From the NCBI GenBank assembly GCA_038030265.1, contig CM075941.1:51003952-51067951 (forward strand): 64,000 nt of DNA, read 5' to 3'. Shown piece after piece: positions 22,199-32,780 of the stretch. The stretch's first letter is position 1. Every line of letters starts with the position of its first letter. This DNA comes from Corythucha ciliata. Taxonomy: Eukaryota; Arthropoda; Insecta; Hemiptera; Tingidae. Made by a program: the position numbers and the translations under genes. A model generated the notes under the pieces. It saw nothing but the letters and a program-made list of their open reading frames with translations. It was not told the origin of the DNA and searched no databases.

Positions 22199-23719
22199 CA
22201 GGGTGGTCGGTTTTGAGATGCAAAAAAAAAATTGGGTAATAGTACACCAAAAATGGGATAAAAAAGTCCTATTCGGATAGTGGCCTATCTCTTTTTGTTT
22301 TCGAGTAATAATTTGTTTAGTGATTTTTAGGCGCAACTGTATTTTTCGCCGAAAAACTGTTATTTCTCAGCTTCTACCTCACGTTTTTCCAAAAGTGATG
22401 GCAGTTTCGTAATCTACGGACAATTTTCTACGGCATGAACGCAAAATCAATATTCTAAATTGTCATAAACGCCTAAAAACGTAACGTTTTCGTTGCGCTA
22501 ATACAAAAAAACCAAGAATTTGACTTCACAAAACAATTTACTGTGTCACCGAAAATAGCTGCACACGTTGTCAAACGACCTAAAAACTTCTCCGTTTTCC
22601 CAGCTTTCCAACGGTGTACTCGAAAGTGGAATTATCTCCCTCCTTTGACGAGAAAATTCGAAAAGAAGCGAAAAAGTCATACATTTTGGGCTAAAAATGT
22701 GAATAATAACAGGTGCAAAAATTCATTTGTTTGGCTCTCTTTCTTGAGAAATCCAAGCTCTGGCACAGTAAAAATTAAAATGTATTGCATTTGAAGAATA
22801 AACAAATTAATAAAATGGACGAAGAGGTGTGCGAATTTAGGGCGTCTGCTGGTTTTTTATGGGGGCTGGGCTGGGATCGTCGGAGACCGAAATCACCGTC
22901 TTCCTGGAAAATAATTTGTTCCCTCAGCTCTGGTTCCATTCCGTCAAGAAGACGTGGCAATTCATCTTGTAGGAAATGCAGGTAGCCTTGCCCCGTTCCT
23001 TCGAAGAAATGTGAGCCTATTAATCGGTCTCTCCGACCCATACCACTCTCCAAACCAGCAGACGCCCTAAATTCGCCCACCTCTTCGTCAATTTTATTAA
23101 TTTGTATGTTTGTTGTTTATTCTTCAAATGCAATACATTTTAATTTTTACTGTGCCAGCGCTTGGATTTCTCAAGAAAAAGAGCCAAACAAATGAATTTT
23201 CGCCCCTGTTATTATTCACTTTTTTAGCCCAAAATGTATGAATTTTTCGCTCCTTTTCGAATTTTCTCGTCAAAGGAGGGAGATAATTCCACTTTCGAGT
23301 ACACCGTTGGAAAGCTGGGAAAACGGAGAAGTTTTTATGTCGTTTGACAACGTGTGAAGCTATTTTTGGTGACACAGTAAATTGTTTTGTGAAGTCAAAT
23401 TCTTGGTTTTTTGTCATTAACACAACGAAAACGTTACGTTTTTAGGCGTTTATGACAATTTAGAATATTGATTTTTCGTTCATCCCGTAGAAAATTTTCG
23501 GTAGATTACGAAACTGCCATCACTTTTGGAAAAACGTGAAGTAGAAGCTGAGAAATAACAGTTTTTCGGCGAAAAGTACAGTTGCGCCTAAAAATCACTA
23601 AAAAAATTATTACTCGAAAACAAAAAGAAATAGGCCACTATCCGTATAGGACTTTTTTATCTCATTTTCGGTGTACTATTACCCAATTTTTTTTTTGCAT
23701 CTCAAAACCGACCACCCTG
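22199..23719. mobile_element. mariner/Tc1-like foldback element with ~660-bp inverted arms
   Basis: Arms 22199-22855 and 23052-23719 are inverted copies with few differences, starting CAGGGTGGTCGGTTTTGAGA. TATA flanks both ends (22195-22198, 23720-23723), consistent with the TA target site of the Tc1/mariner superfamily. The 196-bp centre encodes a transposase remnant. Several open frames in the arms mirror one another and are not genes. Read as one strand, the element could form a very long hairpin. Confidence 0.85.
22880..23045 (-). pseudogene. mariner/Tc1-like transposase remnant
   Basis: The minus-strand centre of the foldback reads IGSHFFEGTGQGYLHFLQ, then LPRLL, and IIFQEDG, resembling the stretch around the second catalytic Asp of DDE_3-type transposases (family pattern: FF-GT-YL-FL-LP-LL, then FQ-DGAP-H). 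Only about 55 codons remain; the first Asp block and the third acidic residue are absent. This ties the foldback to a Tc1/mariner parent. Confidence 0.65.
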
Positions 23720-23723
23720 TATA

Positions 23724-24466
23724 GGCTAAAATATAGAAAAATAATGCAAACTGGTGCTATTGGGCCAAGCCCACGTGCTAAAATGGAAAAAGCGCTAATT
23801 CAAGGCTGTAAATGCGAACAAAAATCACGGCAAAAAATTAACTTGACGCTGAAGTTAAGAAAATGGCAAATTCGAAACTGGAATTAGGAAAAATCACCCC
23901 TTCGGGGATAGAAAAGATTAATAGCGTCAATTCGCAGCTAAATTAAAAACAAAACAAAACGCTTATTCACAACATAAATTTGGAAAAATCGCTAATTATC
24001 TGCTAAAATCCAGAACCCGGACAAGCCAGTCACGACAGAGCCCCAATTCTGCCACGAAATCACACGACATCGGAGTTCCAAATCTGCGAAATTGCAACTT
24101 TTGGGTCAGAACATTCACGAAATTGCAAATTTTGGGTCAGACCATTCACGAAATTGCAAATTTTGCGTCAGAACATTCACGAAATTGCAAATTTGCATTC
24201 TTCATGCGCGCGAAATTGTAATTCTCGGTGCTTGGTTCTCAGTGAACCCGCAGGCAAGCTGGCCACGACAGCGCAAAACATTATTGGCAAGCTGCCACAA
24301 AACTTTGCGTTTGCTCAATTACAACCCCGAATTGCCATATTATCACTGCTCAATTCAAAATCAATAGCACTAATTCAGGACTAAAATTGAGATAAAGTGC
24401 GCATTTCAGCTAAAGATTGGCACTTGTTCTCAATTTTAGCGGTGAATTGACGCTATATGTTTCAAT
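23724..24466 (-). repeat. family A repeat field (minus orientation)
   Basis: Degenerate gctaattc / aaaattgagaaaa units on the right of the foldback, including a younger 31-bp array at 24088-24200. Confidence 0.55.
24088..24200. repeat. 31-bp tandem repeat, about 3.6 copies
   Basis: Unit boundaries (gaaattgcaa ... cattcac) at 24088, 24119, 24150 and 24181 give an exact period of 31. Copies differ at only a few positions, far less than the surrounding decayed field. Confidence 0.85.
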
Positions 24467-25878
24467 AGCAGCTACGAGAACAGATGAGCTCACAACTCCA
24501 TCTATCCTTGTAACGCAGGGCCGATCTAATAAATAGGATTCGATGAGTGACAACGCATTACCTCTTATACCATAGTCACGCAGTTTATTTAGGAGAAGTC
24601 TATGATCAACCGAGTCAAACGCTTTACGAACATCCAAAAAAACCCCTATAGCCATAAATCCAGCATCCAATTTATCAATGATCATCTTGTGGAAGTCATG
24701 CAAAACATCTTCAGTACTCAAGCCCTTACGAAAACCATATTGGTTTTTAGATAAAACATTGTTACTATCGAGGAAGCTACATAGTCTAACTTTAATACAT
24801 TTCTCTAGAATTTTAGCTAAAGATATGGTTAAAGATATTGGTCTATAATTGGTGACTTCGGATGCATCACCTGCTTTATGTAAAGGTATGATCGTGGTCT
24901 GCTTGAATTTACTAGGGAAAATCCCAGATTGCATGGCTAAATTATAAATATAAGCTAAAGGCTTTACAATATACTGGCGCATAGATCTTAGCACCTGATT
25001 AGTAATACCGCATACACTTACACTCTCTGAGTCATTCAATTTTGAAAGTAAACTAGAAATTTCTTCGTCGGTGATATGCTCAAGGAAAAGCGAGTTAACA
25101 ATCCGCATCTTACTAGTTGGGGAAGAAGATACACCCGGGACAGAAATACTATTTTTATTATTACAACCAACTTTAGAGAAATAGCTATTAAATGTTTCCG
25201 CAATCATAAGTTTGTCAGAATGACATTGACCACTCCCATCCTTGACCTCTTTCACAAACGATTTTTCAGCTTTCCTACCTATAACTTCATTAATTACATT
25301 CCAAGTATCCCTAATATTACCACTAGCCTTATCAATTTTGCCACTAAAATATAAATTTTTAGCCTTCCTAATTAAAGAGTTAAGTAAGTTTCTATAAATT
25401 ACATAATAGCCCTTAAGGTTTAAATTATATGGTTCCCTAAGAAGTTTTTCCCTAATTTTATCTCTATTTCTTATAGAAATAACAATTCCTTTCGTTATCC
25501 AATTTTTAATTTTTCTATGTCTATTAACAATTTTAATAGTTCTTGAATTGGTACACGATTCAATCAAAGTTTGCAGAGATTCCAAGAAAGCATCAAGGGC
25601 CACATCGACATGATCACTATTATAGACCTGTGGCCACACATAGCTACAAAGCTTAAGCTCTAATTCCCGAAAATTAACAACTTTAACAGTATGGCTAAAG
25701 TCAGAAGGCGTTTTACTACTATTTGCTACACTAATATTACAGCGAACTAGACCAATACATAAAAAATGATCTGTTATATCAGTTAAATTAGTCAGCCCCC
25801 GACACTTCAACGGATTTGCTCCTGAGACAAAAATGTGATCTATGCAAGTTCCCGAAAATTCCCGAACACGAGATTCCC
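24467..25878 (-). pseudogene. CR1/L2-like LINE ORF2 fragment (end of endonuclease and RT)
   Basis: The minus strand shows the end of an endonuclease domain (CIDHIFVSG, then ITDHFLC, containing the terminal SDH-like motif). The inter-domain region follows, then RT fingers/palm: TTIIPLHKAGD, NYRPISL, NQYGFRKGLST and VFLDVRKAFDSVDH. The frame is uninterrupted for over 450 codons. It breaks off before the GVPQG and FADD motifs, where sequence passes into the repeat field near 24467. Loss of the 3' side is unusual for LINE insertions and implies deletion or recombination. The left part of the endonuclease is lost in the N gap. Clade assignment is approximate. Confidence 0.8.
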
Positions 25879-26378
25879 NNNNNNNNNNNNNNNNNNNNNN
25901 NNNNNNNNNNNNNNNNNNNNNNNNNNNNNNNNNNNNNNNNNNNNNNNNNNNNNNNNNNNNNNNNNNNNNNNNNNNNNNNNNNNNNNNNNNNNNNNNNNNN
26001 NNNNNNNNNNNNNNNNNNNNNNNNNNNNNNNNNNNNNNNNNNNNNNNNNNNNNNNNNNNNNNNNNNNNNNNNNNNNNNNNNNNNNNNNNNNNNNNNNNNN
26101 NNNNNNNNNNNNNNNNNNNNNNNNNNNNNNNNNNNNNNNNNNNNNNNNNNNNNNNNNNNNNNNNNNNNNNNNNNNNNNNNNNNNNNNNNNNNNNNNNNNN
26201 NNNNNNNNNNNNNNNNNNNNNNNNNNNNNNNNNNNNNNNNNNNNNNNNNNNNNNNNNNNNNNNNNNNNNNNNNNNNNNNNNNNNNNNNNNNNNNNNNNNN
26301 NNNNNNNNNNNNNNNNNNNNNNNNNNNNNNNNNNNNNNNNNNNNNNNNNNNNNNNNNNNNNNNNNNNNNNNNNNNNNN
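25879..26378. other. assembly gap, exactly 500 N
   Basis: A run of 500 undetermined bases, presumably a fixed-size scaffold placeholder, so the true distance is unknown. Open frames reported across it are meaningless. Confidence 0.98.
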
Positions 26379-26784
26379 TCTTTATAGGTGGCACGGCAAA
26401 ATTGGGAAAAGTACCAATATCGAAAAACTTTGTTTTTTTGGCAGATTGATTGATTTTTAATTTGTGTAGTTTTCTTCCTGGATGAGTTTGACAGTGATTG
26501 ATGCACAAACGCACCTTGCTTAACCCGAAATGTATCCTAATTTGGCGTGAAAAAGATTTTGACCGGTCAAAATTGTCAAATTCTGGTCAATTGACCGGTC
26601 AAATGTCCAACACTACTAATAGATGTATAAGAGGTTCGTTGACGGATTAGTAATGAAGTTGGAAACACATATATTCGTTTATTAAAACATTAACAATAAT
26701 AGGTACTATGCATGTTTACGAAATTAAACATTAATTTTTTAACTATTAAGAGTCATCTTCCTCCAGCATTTCTCGATGTCCTTG
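26379..26784. other. unassigned, with GACCGGTCAA inverted words
   Basis: TTGACCGGTCAA-type palindromic words occur near 26560-26605 next to tccaacact, as in some DNA transposon ends. TTAACCC at 26520 could be a piggyBac terminus for the fragment to the right, but this is unproven. Confidence 0.35.
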
Positions 26785-27084
26785 GTCTTAGAGGCTCAAC
26801 AAGCAGCTATTGCACAGACGGACCGAATGCATTTTGCACGTAAATTTATTACACTCTCTGCTCGTTGATGTTGAGCTGGAAACTTTCTTCCTGCCACAAT
26901 CAAAAACACGTTCCCTTTTTTTTTTCGCTGGGGGCTCGGATGATGTTCCTGGGACTGATGGTTGCGGATATTTCTTTTTCAGAAAGACTGCCAGTTCTGT
27001 GGGCATTTACAGTGATGGAACTTCTACAAATCAGATGTTCTTTCATTAGAAGTTCGCTCAAGTTGTGTAGAAATTTCCTCCGGC
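26785..27084 (-). pseudogene. piggyBac-like transposase carboxy terminus
   Basis: The minus strand reads RRKFLHNLSELLMKEHL near 27084-27030, and after a frame change a Lys/Pro linker (SEPPAKKKRERVFDCGRK) and a cysteine-rich end: CNKFTCKMHSVRLCNSC. piggyBac-family transposases end with the same order: RR-FL-L helix, basic linker, then a Cys/His-rich zinc-binding tail. The catalytic region is missing; the fragment is cut on its 5' side by the LINE at 27077. Confidence 0.7.
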
Positions 27085-28123
27085 ACTTAGGCCAGAGGGC
27101 CTTGCTGTTTATGCCTCAGCTAATAATCTTATCGGTTCGACTTCCTTAAAGGACAAAGGTTTCAAGGTGTATATCCTGAACCATCTCGTGTATAGAAGAG
27201 GAATAATTCGAGGAGTAGATAAAGAAATATCGAAGGAAGAAATTAAAAATGTTATAAAGGGCCCATTGGGGGAAAATTTGGAGATTTTCGCTGTTAAACG
27301 TCTTTCCAGGCGGATGACGAATGAATCTGGTCAAAACGTATTCTCTCCAACTTATTCTATTTCATTCTCGATTAGAGGGCAGGTATTACCACCTCATGTT
27401 TACATCCATCACGTCGTGTGCGAAATTAACTCTTATGTCCAAAAAGTCATCCAATGTCATAAATGCCTCCGATATGGACACTTCGTGGACCAGTGCAAGG
27501 GGCCAGTCCGATGCAGAAAATGCGGTGAACAACATGAAACAAACGAGTGCTCTAATGATTTTATTTCTTGTGTTCACTGCCGAGGCCCTCACGAAGCTCC
27601 TGACAGGAATTCATGTCCTCAGTTTACGACTGAAAAAAGAATTAAACAAGTAATGAGTGACTCCAACGTTCCATACTTCGATGCCAAATCCATTGTCACT
27701 GGAAAATCATTCGCGTCCCTCTCAAGAGCTCCCCCTATTTATAATGATTCAATTTTTCCTCCTTTATCAAAGAGTAATAATTTTTCTAATTTTACAAGAA
27801 AAGTAGCATCATCTAGTTCGTTCCCGAGGTCTACCAAACGGCAGCTCTCCCCTCCTTTAAAACAGTTTAAATGGGTAGCAGAACACGTAAATAATTTCAC
27901 TCCGAAGGATATCGAGGGAGGGCTGATCCCTTCCAATCCTCACCGCTCTACATCGGGTGGGCCCAAAACAGGGACTCTTGAATTGTTAAACCCTGAGATG
28001 ATGAGTATTATCTTTCGATTGATGAAATCCTTGGGACTGGACATGTCAAAATTTACCGAGGATGATGTACAGATTTTTTTAAGGGAAGCTATTGAAAATG
28101 TTAAAACCACATCTCCAACTTAA
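27077..28123 (+). CDS. LINE ORF1 (Gag-like, three CCHC knuckles), 5'-truncated
   Basis: The frame is open from about 27077, where it abuts the piggyBac tail, to 28123. The first part is a nucleic-acid-binding fold common in I/Jockey ORF1 proteins (LKDKGFKVYILNHLVYRRGI). Three zinc knuckles follow: CHKCLRYGHFVDQC, CRKCGEQHETNEC and CVHCRGPHEAPDRNSC, then a Ser/Pro-rich tail. ORF1p coats LINE RNA in the particle used for retrotransposition. No upstream ATG is available because the start has been lost. ORF2 follows 95 bases downstream. Confidence 0.85.
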   Translation, partial: PPALRPEGLAVYASANNLIGSTSLKDKGFKVYILNHLVYRRGIIRGVDKEISKEEIKNVIKGPLGENLEIFAVKRLSRRMTNESGQNVFSPTYSISFSIRGQVLPPHVYIHHVVCEINSYVQKVIQCHKCLRYGHFVDQCKGPVRCRKCGEQHETNECSNDFISCVHCRGPHEAPDRNSCPQFTTEKRIKQVMSDSNVPYFDAKSIVTGKSFASLSRAPPIYNDSIFPPLSKSNNFSNFTRKVASSSSFPRSTKRQLSPPLKQFKWVAEHVNNFTPKDIEGGLIPSNPHRSTSGGPKTGTLELLNPEMMSIIFRLMKSLGLDMSKFTEDDVQIFLREAIENVKTTSPT

Positions 28124-28218
28124 TTAATTACTCGTAGTTCTTTATAAACTTCGACCGTTTATTAATTATTTGATTGTTACCCTTTAGTTTCTCTTCACAA
28201 CTTGTATTTTTTTAAAAC

Positions 28219-31075
28219 ATGAATAACAAATTCAATATTTTACAATGGAATGCTCGATCTTTGGCTAACAAAATAGAGGAAACAGAAAAAATCCTAAGCT
28301 CAAAAAATGTCCAAATAGCCGCCATTTCGGAAACTTGGTTCCACCCGAGAAAAGTGTATAACATCGACGGATATAGGGTTGTCAGGAATGACAGGCGTGA
28401 CGGAAAAGCAGGAGTAGCCCTTTTGATACACCAGTCTATACAGTATAGTATACTGCAAAATTTACCGAAAATTGACGGTCTGATGATGGTCGGGATAAAT
28501 ATTTCAATAATCTCAAGATCTAGTATAAATTTAGTGTCTCTTTACATTGCTCCCCAAAATAATTTATCAGACCATCAATGGAATCGAGTTTTTAAATTCT
28601 TCAATGGACCAACTTTGGTAATCGGGGACTTTAACTGCCACCATACGGCATGGGGATCAAGCTTCTCCCAAGGGAAAGGCAGATATTTACTGGAAGCTGC
28701 CCAAGAATGCAACTATGTGTTTCTGAACGACGGCTCCCCCACGTTTATAAATCACACTAATTCTTTAAATAATTCGGTACTGGATTTGGCCTTTTGCAGC
28801 GCTTCCCTGTCCTCAGAGTTCGAATGGTCGGTCTGTTCGGACCCTTTAGGATCTGACCACCTTTCGATTATTATTTACACCTCACTAAAAATCAACTCAG
28901 TGAATTTGAGGCCACGCTCGCGAGTTTGGAAAACACAAAATGCAAACTGGGAATTGTATTCATCCAATCTGGATTCTCTCTTGAGTGACTCTGAAGAAGT
29001 TTCATACGACACCTTCGTCGAACAGATTAAACATGCCTGTGACTCATCCTTTCCCAGATACAGAACGTGGGGGAAAAGGAAGCCCGGACCTATCTGGTGG
29101 AACGATGCATGCTCCTTAGCGGTTTTGGAAAGGAAATCGTCCTGTCACAAGTTTAGATCGTGCCCTTCGTTACAAAACTTCCTGGAGTACAAAAGTAAAA
29201 CCGCTAGTGTGAAAAGGCTCATCAAAGTCACGAAAACGCAAGGCCTGGAAAGATTTCTGTGAAAATCTCACAGGGAGTTTTCCTTTATCCGACATTTGGA
29301 AACGTATTAGGAGATTGAAGAAACCTGATTTGGTCTCTACTCCAACAATCGAAGGGAATTGGGTAGATGACTTCTTGTCAAAATTGGCCCCAGACTCCGT
29401 TCACTTTCCTTTCACGCCGGATTCAGTTGCTAACGCTCAGGACTGCTTCCTGCTATCCCAAATAACGCTCCACGAACTTGATATGGCGATTAAGAAATCA
29501 GCAAATACAGCTCCAGGACTTGACCAGATAGAGTATTCCATGCTGAGAAACTCTTCACCTTCCGCTAAAATCAGGTTACTTAACCTCTTCAACGACATTT
29601 GGAGATCTGGCAACGTCCCCAAACAATGGAAAAACTTCGTGGTCATCCCGGTGTTAAAAGATAAGAATAAACCAAATTTAGCCGACTCATATCGACCAAT
29701 CGCCCTTTCATCGTGTGTACTGAAAACGTATGAGCGTATCCTTAAGAACAGAATGGAGTTCTGGCTGGAAAGTCAAAACCTTTTACCTCAGAGCCAGTTT
29801 GGATTCAGGAAAGGTAAATCAACTTTTCAAAGCTTGGCCACTCTTATTACCGATATCCAACTTGGACTGACTGCTAATCACACTACATTGGTGCTAACGA
29901 TAGATATCAAAGGGGCGTATGATAATGTTAACCTCGGTATTCTTCGACAATCTATGTTAAATATTAATCTTCCCCCACTGTTCGTAAGTAGAGTCCTTTC
30001 GCTGATGTTAGATCGCAATGTATCAGTGAATCTTAACGGAAATATAGTAGGACCCAGGGTTACTTCTGACGGGTTACCTCAGGGAGACATTTTGAGTCCA
30101 CTATTGTACGCAATTTATGTTGCCGATTTAGAGGAGATTCTCCCGAGTGATTTGAAAATCCTTCAATACGCAGATGACATTTGCCTTTACGCCACAAAAC
30201 CGGAGGTACATAATTGCTTCGAAACTTTACGAGAGGGATTCACAAAATTCATGGAGTGGACAACTAAGAAAGGCCTAACGATAGCGCCTTCGAAATCAGA
30301 GATCTGCCCATTTTCAAGACACCGAGTTTTCCCGCTTCCGGTCGAATTGACGTTGAATCAAGTCACTTTCCCTGTACGGGACTCTATTTCGTTCCTGGGC
30401 TTGAGGATAGATAGAAAGCTTGCATGGAAATATCACGTAGAATTTTTAACTACCAAGACAGAAAAATACCTAAATGTCCTTAGATCCTTCTCCCACGCCA
30501 ACTGGGGGGCTGACCCGACGGTGTGTCTTTTATTCTACAGAGCTACAATACGGTCGATTTTGGATTAAGGCTGTGTCTTTTATGGCCAAGCGTCGAAATC
30601 CCTTTTGACGAAGGTGGATCGGATCCAATATCAGAGTTTGCGGGTCTGCTTAGGTGCGCTCAAGTCTACCCCAACCGATGCCTTGCTTAGTGAAGCTGGT
30701 GAACTTCCTTTGTTATTCAGACGACAACTGTTGAGTGACCGACTTGTTCTCAAAATTAAGAGCCAATTCCCCGCTTTGTGGAAAAAAATCGTATCGCTTA
30801 ACATCGAAAATCTTTCCCATCCATTTTGGAAAAAGAAACCACCCCCAATGCTAACTGAAAGTTTTCTGCGCACTCTCCAATTCTCCTCGCTTGTCAATTG
30901 CACACCCTACAAGTTACCAATCTTTAGTATCACCGAACCTCTTATCAAACATCTCGCACAAACAAATAATTTTATTAAAGTAAAATGCCTCAGAACTAAC
31001 GTCCATAATCCCTATTCAATAAATGTGAAGCTTAAGGCGGAATTGGAGAAAATTGATAAATGGGTTGTCTTCTGA
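28219..31075 (+). pseudogene. LINE ORF2: AP endonuclease and reverse transcriptase
   Basis: ATG 28219 opens the endonuclease: LQWNARSLANK, ISETWFHP, VIGDFNCHHTAWG and GSDHLSI. All the usual nuclease motifs are present. A frameshift near 29262-29300 leads to the RT (29315-30568): NTAPGLDQIEYSML, SYRPIALSSC, SQFGFRKGKST, LTIDIKGAYDNV, LPQGDILSPLLYA and LQYADDICLYA with intact YADD. A second break at 30568 separates the thumb region (30605-31075: YQSLRVCLGALKSTPTDALL). No RNase H is seen. Coding ends where the errantivirus fragment starts, so the 3' end is missing. Jockey/I supergroup; a close relative is at 32781-34739. Confidence 0.88.
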
Positions 31076-31083
31076 GATGCGTG

Positions 31084-31897
31084 CTAATTCCTTTTTTGAG
31101 ATTATACTTTCATGAATAATATTACGCTTGCAAAATTCAAGTGAGGAGTCGATATCATTAATCCTAAGTGTTAGTAAGGCAATTGTTACATATATTATCA
31201 TAAAATGCTGGTTATTTTCAATTACGCTACTAATATTACTATCTACAATTTTCTTGATTTTAGCGTTATTGTTTCTTATGACTAATAGATCTTTGTTAAA
31301 AGCGTCAATAAGTTTTTCATTGACAGATAACTGGTTTTCAACGTTATGCTCTAGATGATAATTATTTATTTCTAACTTATGGATTATTTCGTCATAGCGT
31401 TTTTTATCGTTGGCATCCATGTTACCGGTCAACCATGATATAGCAGAACCAAGAGCATTAATTAGGCCTCTTTTAGGTCTATTGGAATACACAGCGTTGG
31501 AGAAAACATGATCTAATTTATTTTGGGCATATTCAAAATGGGACTTTATTAAACTATGCTGAGTGGCCATCGTTTGAGCTTTTAATGATTCTACATAAGA
31601 ATTTTTGATTGAATTATCATACATAACATGGTCAAGTGAATTGAGAATGGAATTTAATTCTTCTTGAATCAAGGTTAAATTAATGTCATGAACATAAGTG
31701 AAATCATCTTTTAGGATGTATGAATTTTGAATTTTAATTGGAATAATTCCAGGTCCATTAGATAGATTAGTTATTTTATAAGCGTGAGCTGGGTCCTGGT
31801 TGAGAATCTTCATTATTATCCTGGAAGGAAAATTTCTGATTTGAGTGGTCTTCAAATCTTCTAGGTCTTTTGATTTGACTGGGGTGTATTTTAACAT
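31084..31897 (-). pseudogene. env: errantivirus-type Env fragment (baculovirus F-like), carboxy end missing
   Basis: The minus-strand frame matches the envelope fusion proteins of insect errantiviruses. A variable amino part is followed by a furin-like RPKR site near 31470, then a Gly/Ala-rich presumptive fusion peptide and a long heptad-rich helical region. The frame runs into LINE sequence at about 31084, so the rest of the ectodomain, the anchor and the tail are absent and no functional protein can be made. The start overlaps the end of the pol frame upstream, as in errantiviruses. Old endogenous copy; described only. Confidence 0.8.
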
Positions 31898-32350
31898 TTT
31901 TTCTTCCTAAGTTAACAGTATTTGCACCTTTATCATATTGTACTTTCTTATATTTATCTTTAGCTTTATTACGAACTTTAGGTTTTGGGAAAGATATTGC
32001 CGTCTGGTATATTTACTTTTTCACGATTTTGATTAAGGGTTTCGGTTCTGTTTTCTTTCTCTTTTTCAATTAAGTATTTTATGGCTTGATGAATAAGGGT
32101 TGTTTCTCTGTGATATTCGTTGGTTTTTTGTTCAAGAATGAAGTCATTTTTAATTTCTGTAGGCTGTGTTATTCCGAAAGTGATTTCATTTGGTGTTAGT
32201 TTCAAATTGGTGTTAGGAGTATTATTGTATGCAATGGGTGCTAGCCGTATAAGATTGATAAGTGATATGTCAGTGTCTTGTGTTTTTATAATATTCATGA
32301 TTTCTACAAGAGTTGAATGAGCCCTATTAATTAATCCATTAGAATTATGA
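31860..32350 (-). pseudogene. errantivirus Pol: carboxy end of integrase
   Basis: The minus strand carries the last part of a retroviral-type integrase: the helix after the third catalytic position (HNSNGLINRAHSTL, in which the expected Glu is Asn), AYNNTPNTNLKLTPNE and a basic tail ending in HPSQIKRPRR. A frame change near 31978 separates the two halves. The rest of pol and the LTR are not present. Lies directly upstream of the Env fragment. Confidence 0.75.
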
Positions 32351-32780
32351 TAGTTAGAAGTTGTAAGGTCAAAAGTTTTTTATTTTTATTTTCTTTCCGT
32401 TTAACGTATAACCTTTTTTTTTATTCTCGCGTTAAGTATCAATTTTTCATGAACTCTAACTTCTATTCTTATTTTTCCCCGCTTTTATATTACGCGTGGG
32501 AGAATTGTTATGTTCTTATTCATTTTTTAATTATTCATTTTCTGTAAAATAAGCATTCTCCCTTACTCCTCAACGCATAAGGAATTCCCCGGCGCAAGCG
32601 CCTCCTAATGCCTCCTGCTCACCGTCCTTCAGTACGATTCCGGCCTCCTATTTTAAAACACAGTTTTCTAATTCTTTGCTCAAAAACAAAGTGTTATTAT
32701 TATTTTCACTCCTTCTCCTTCGCCACCCAAACACAACAATGAACAAGGCATGTGAAATGTCCATCCCCAAATATAAATTC
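32351..32780. other. unassigned, between errantivirus and LINE fragments
   Basis: AT-rich on the left, more GC-rich from 32580. No LTR copy, PBS or coding motif recognised. Confidence 0.35.

Noticed and set aside
24088..24200. CRISPR-like direct repeats
   Set aside because: Units are contiguous with no spacers, and the context is a eukaryotic repeat field.
24410..26514. Long frames running through the N gap
   Set aside because: Undetermined bases were read as open codons; only the part left of 25879 has LINE content.
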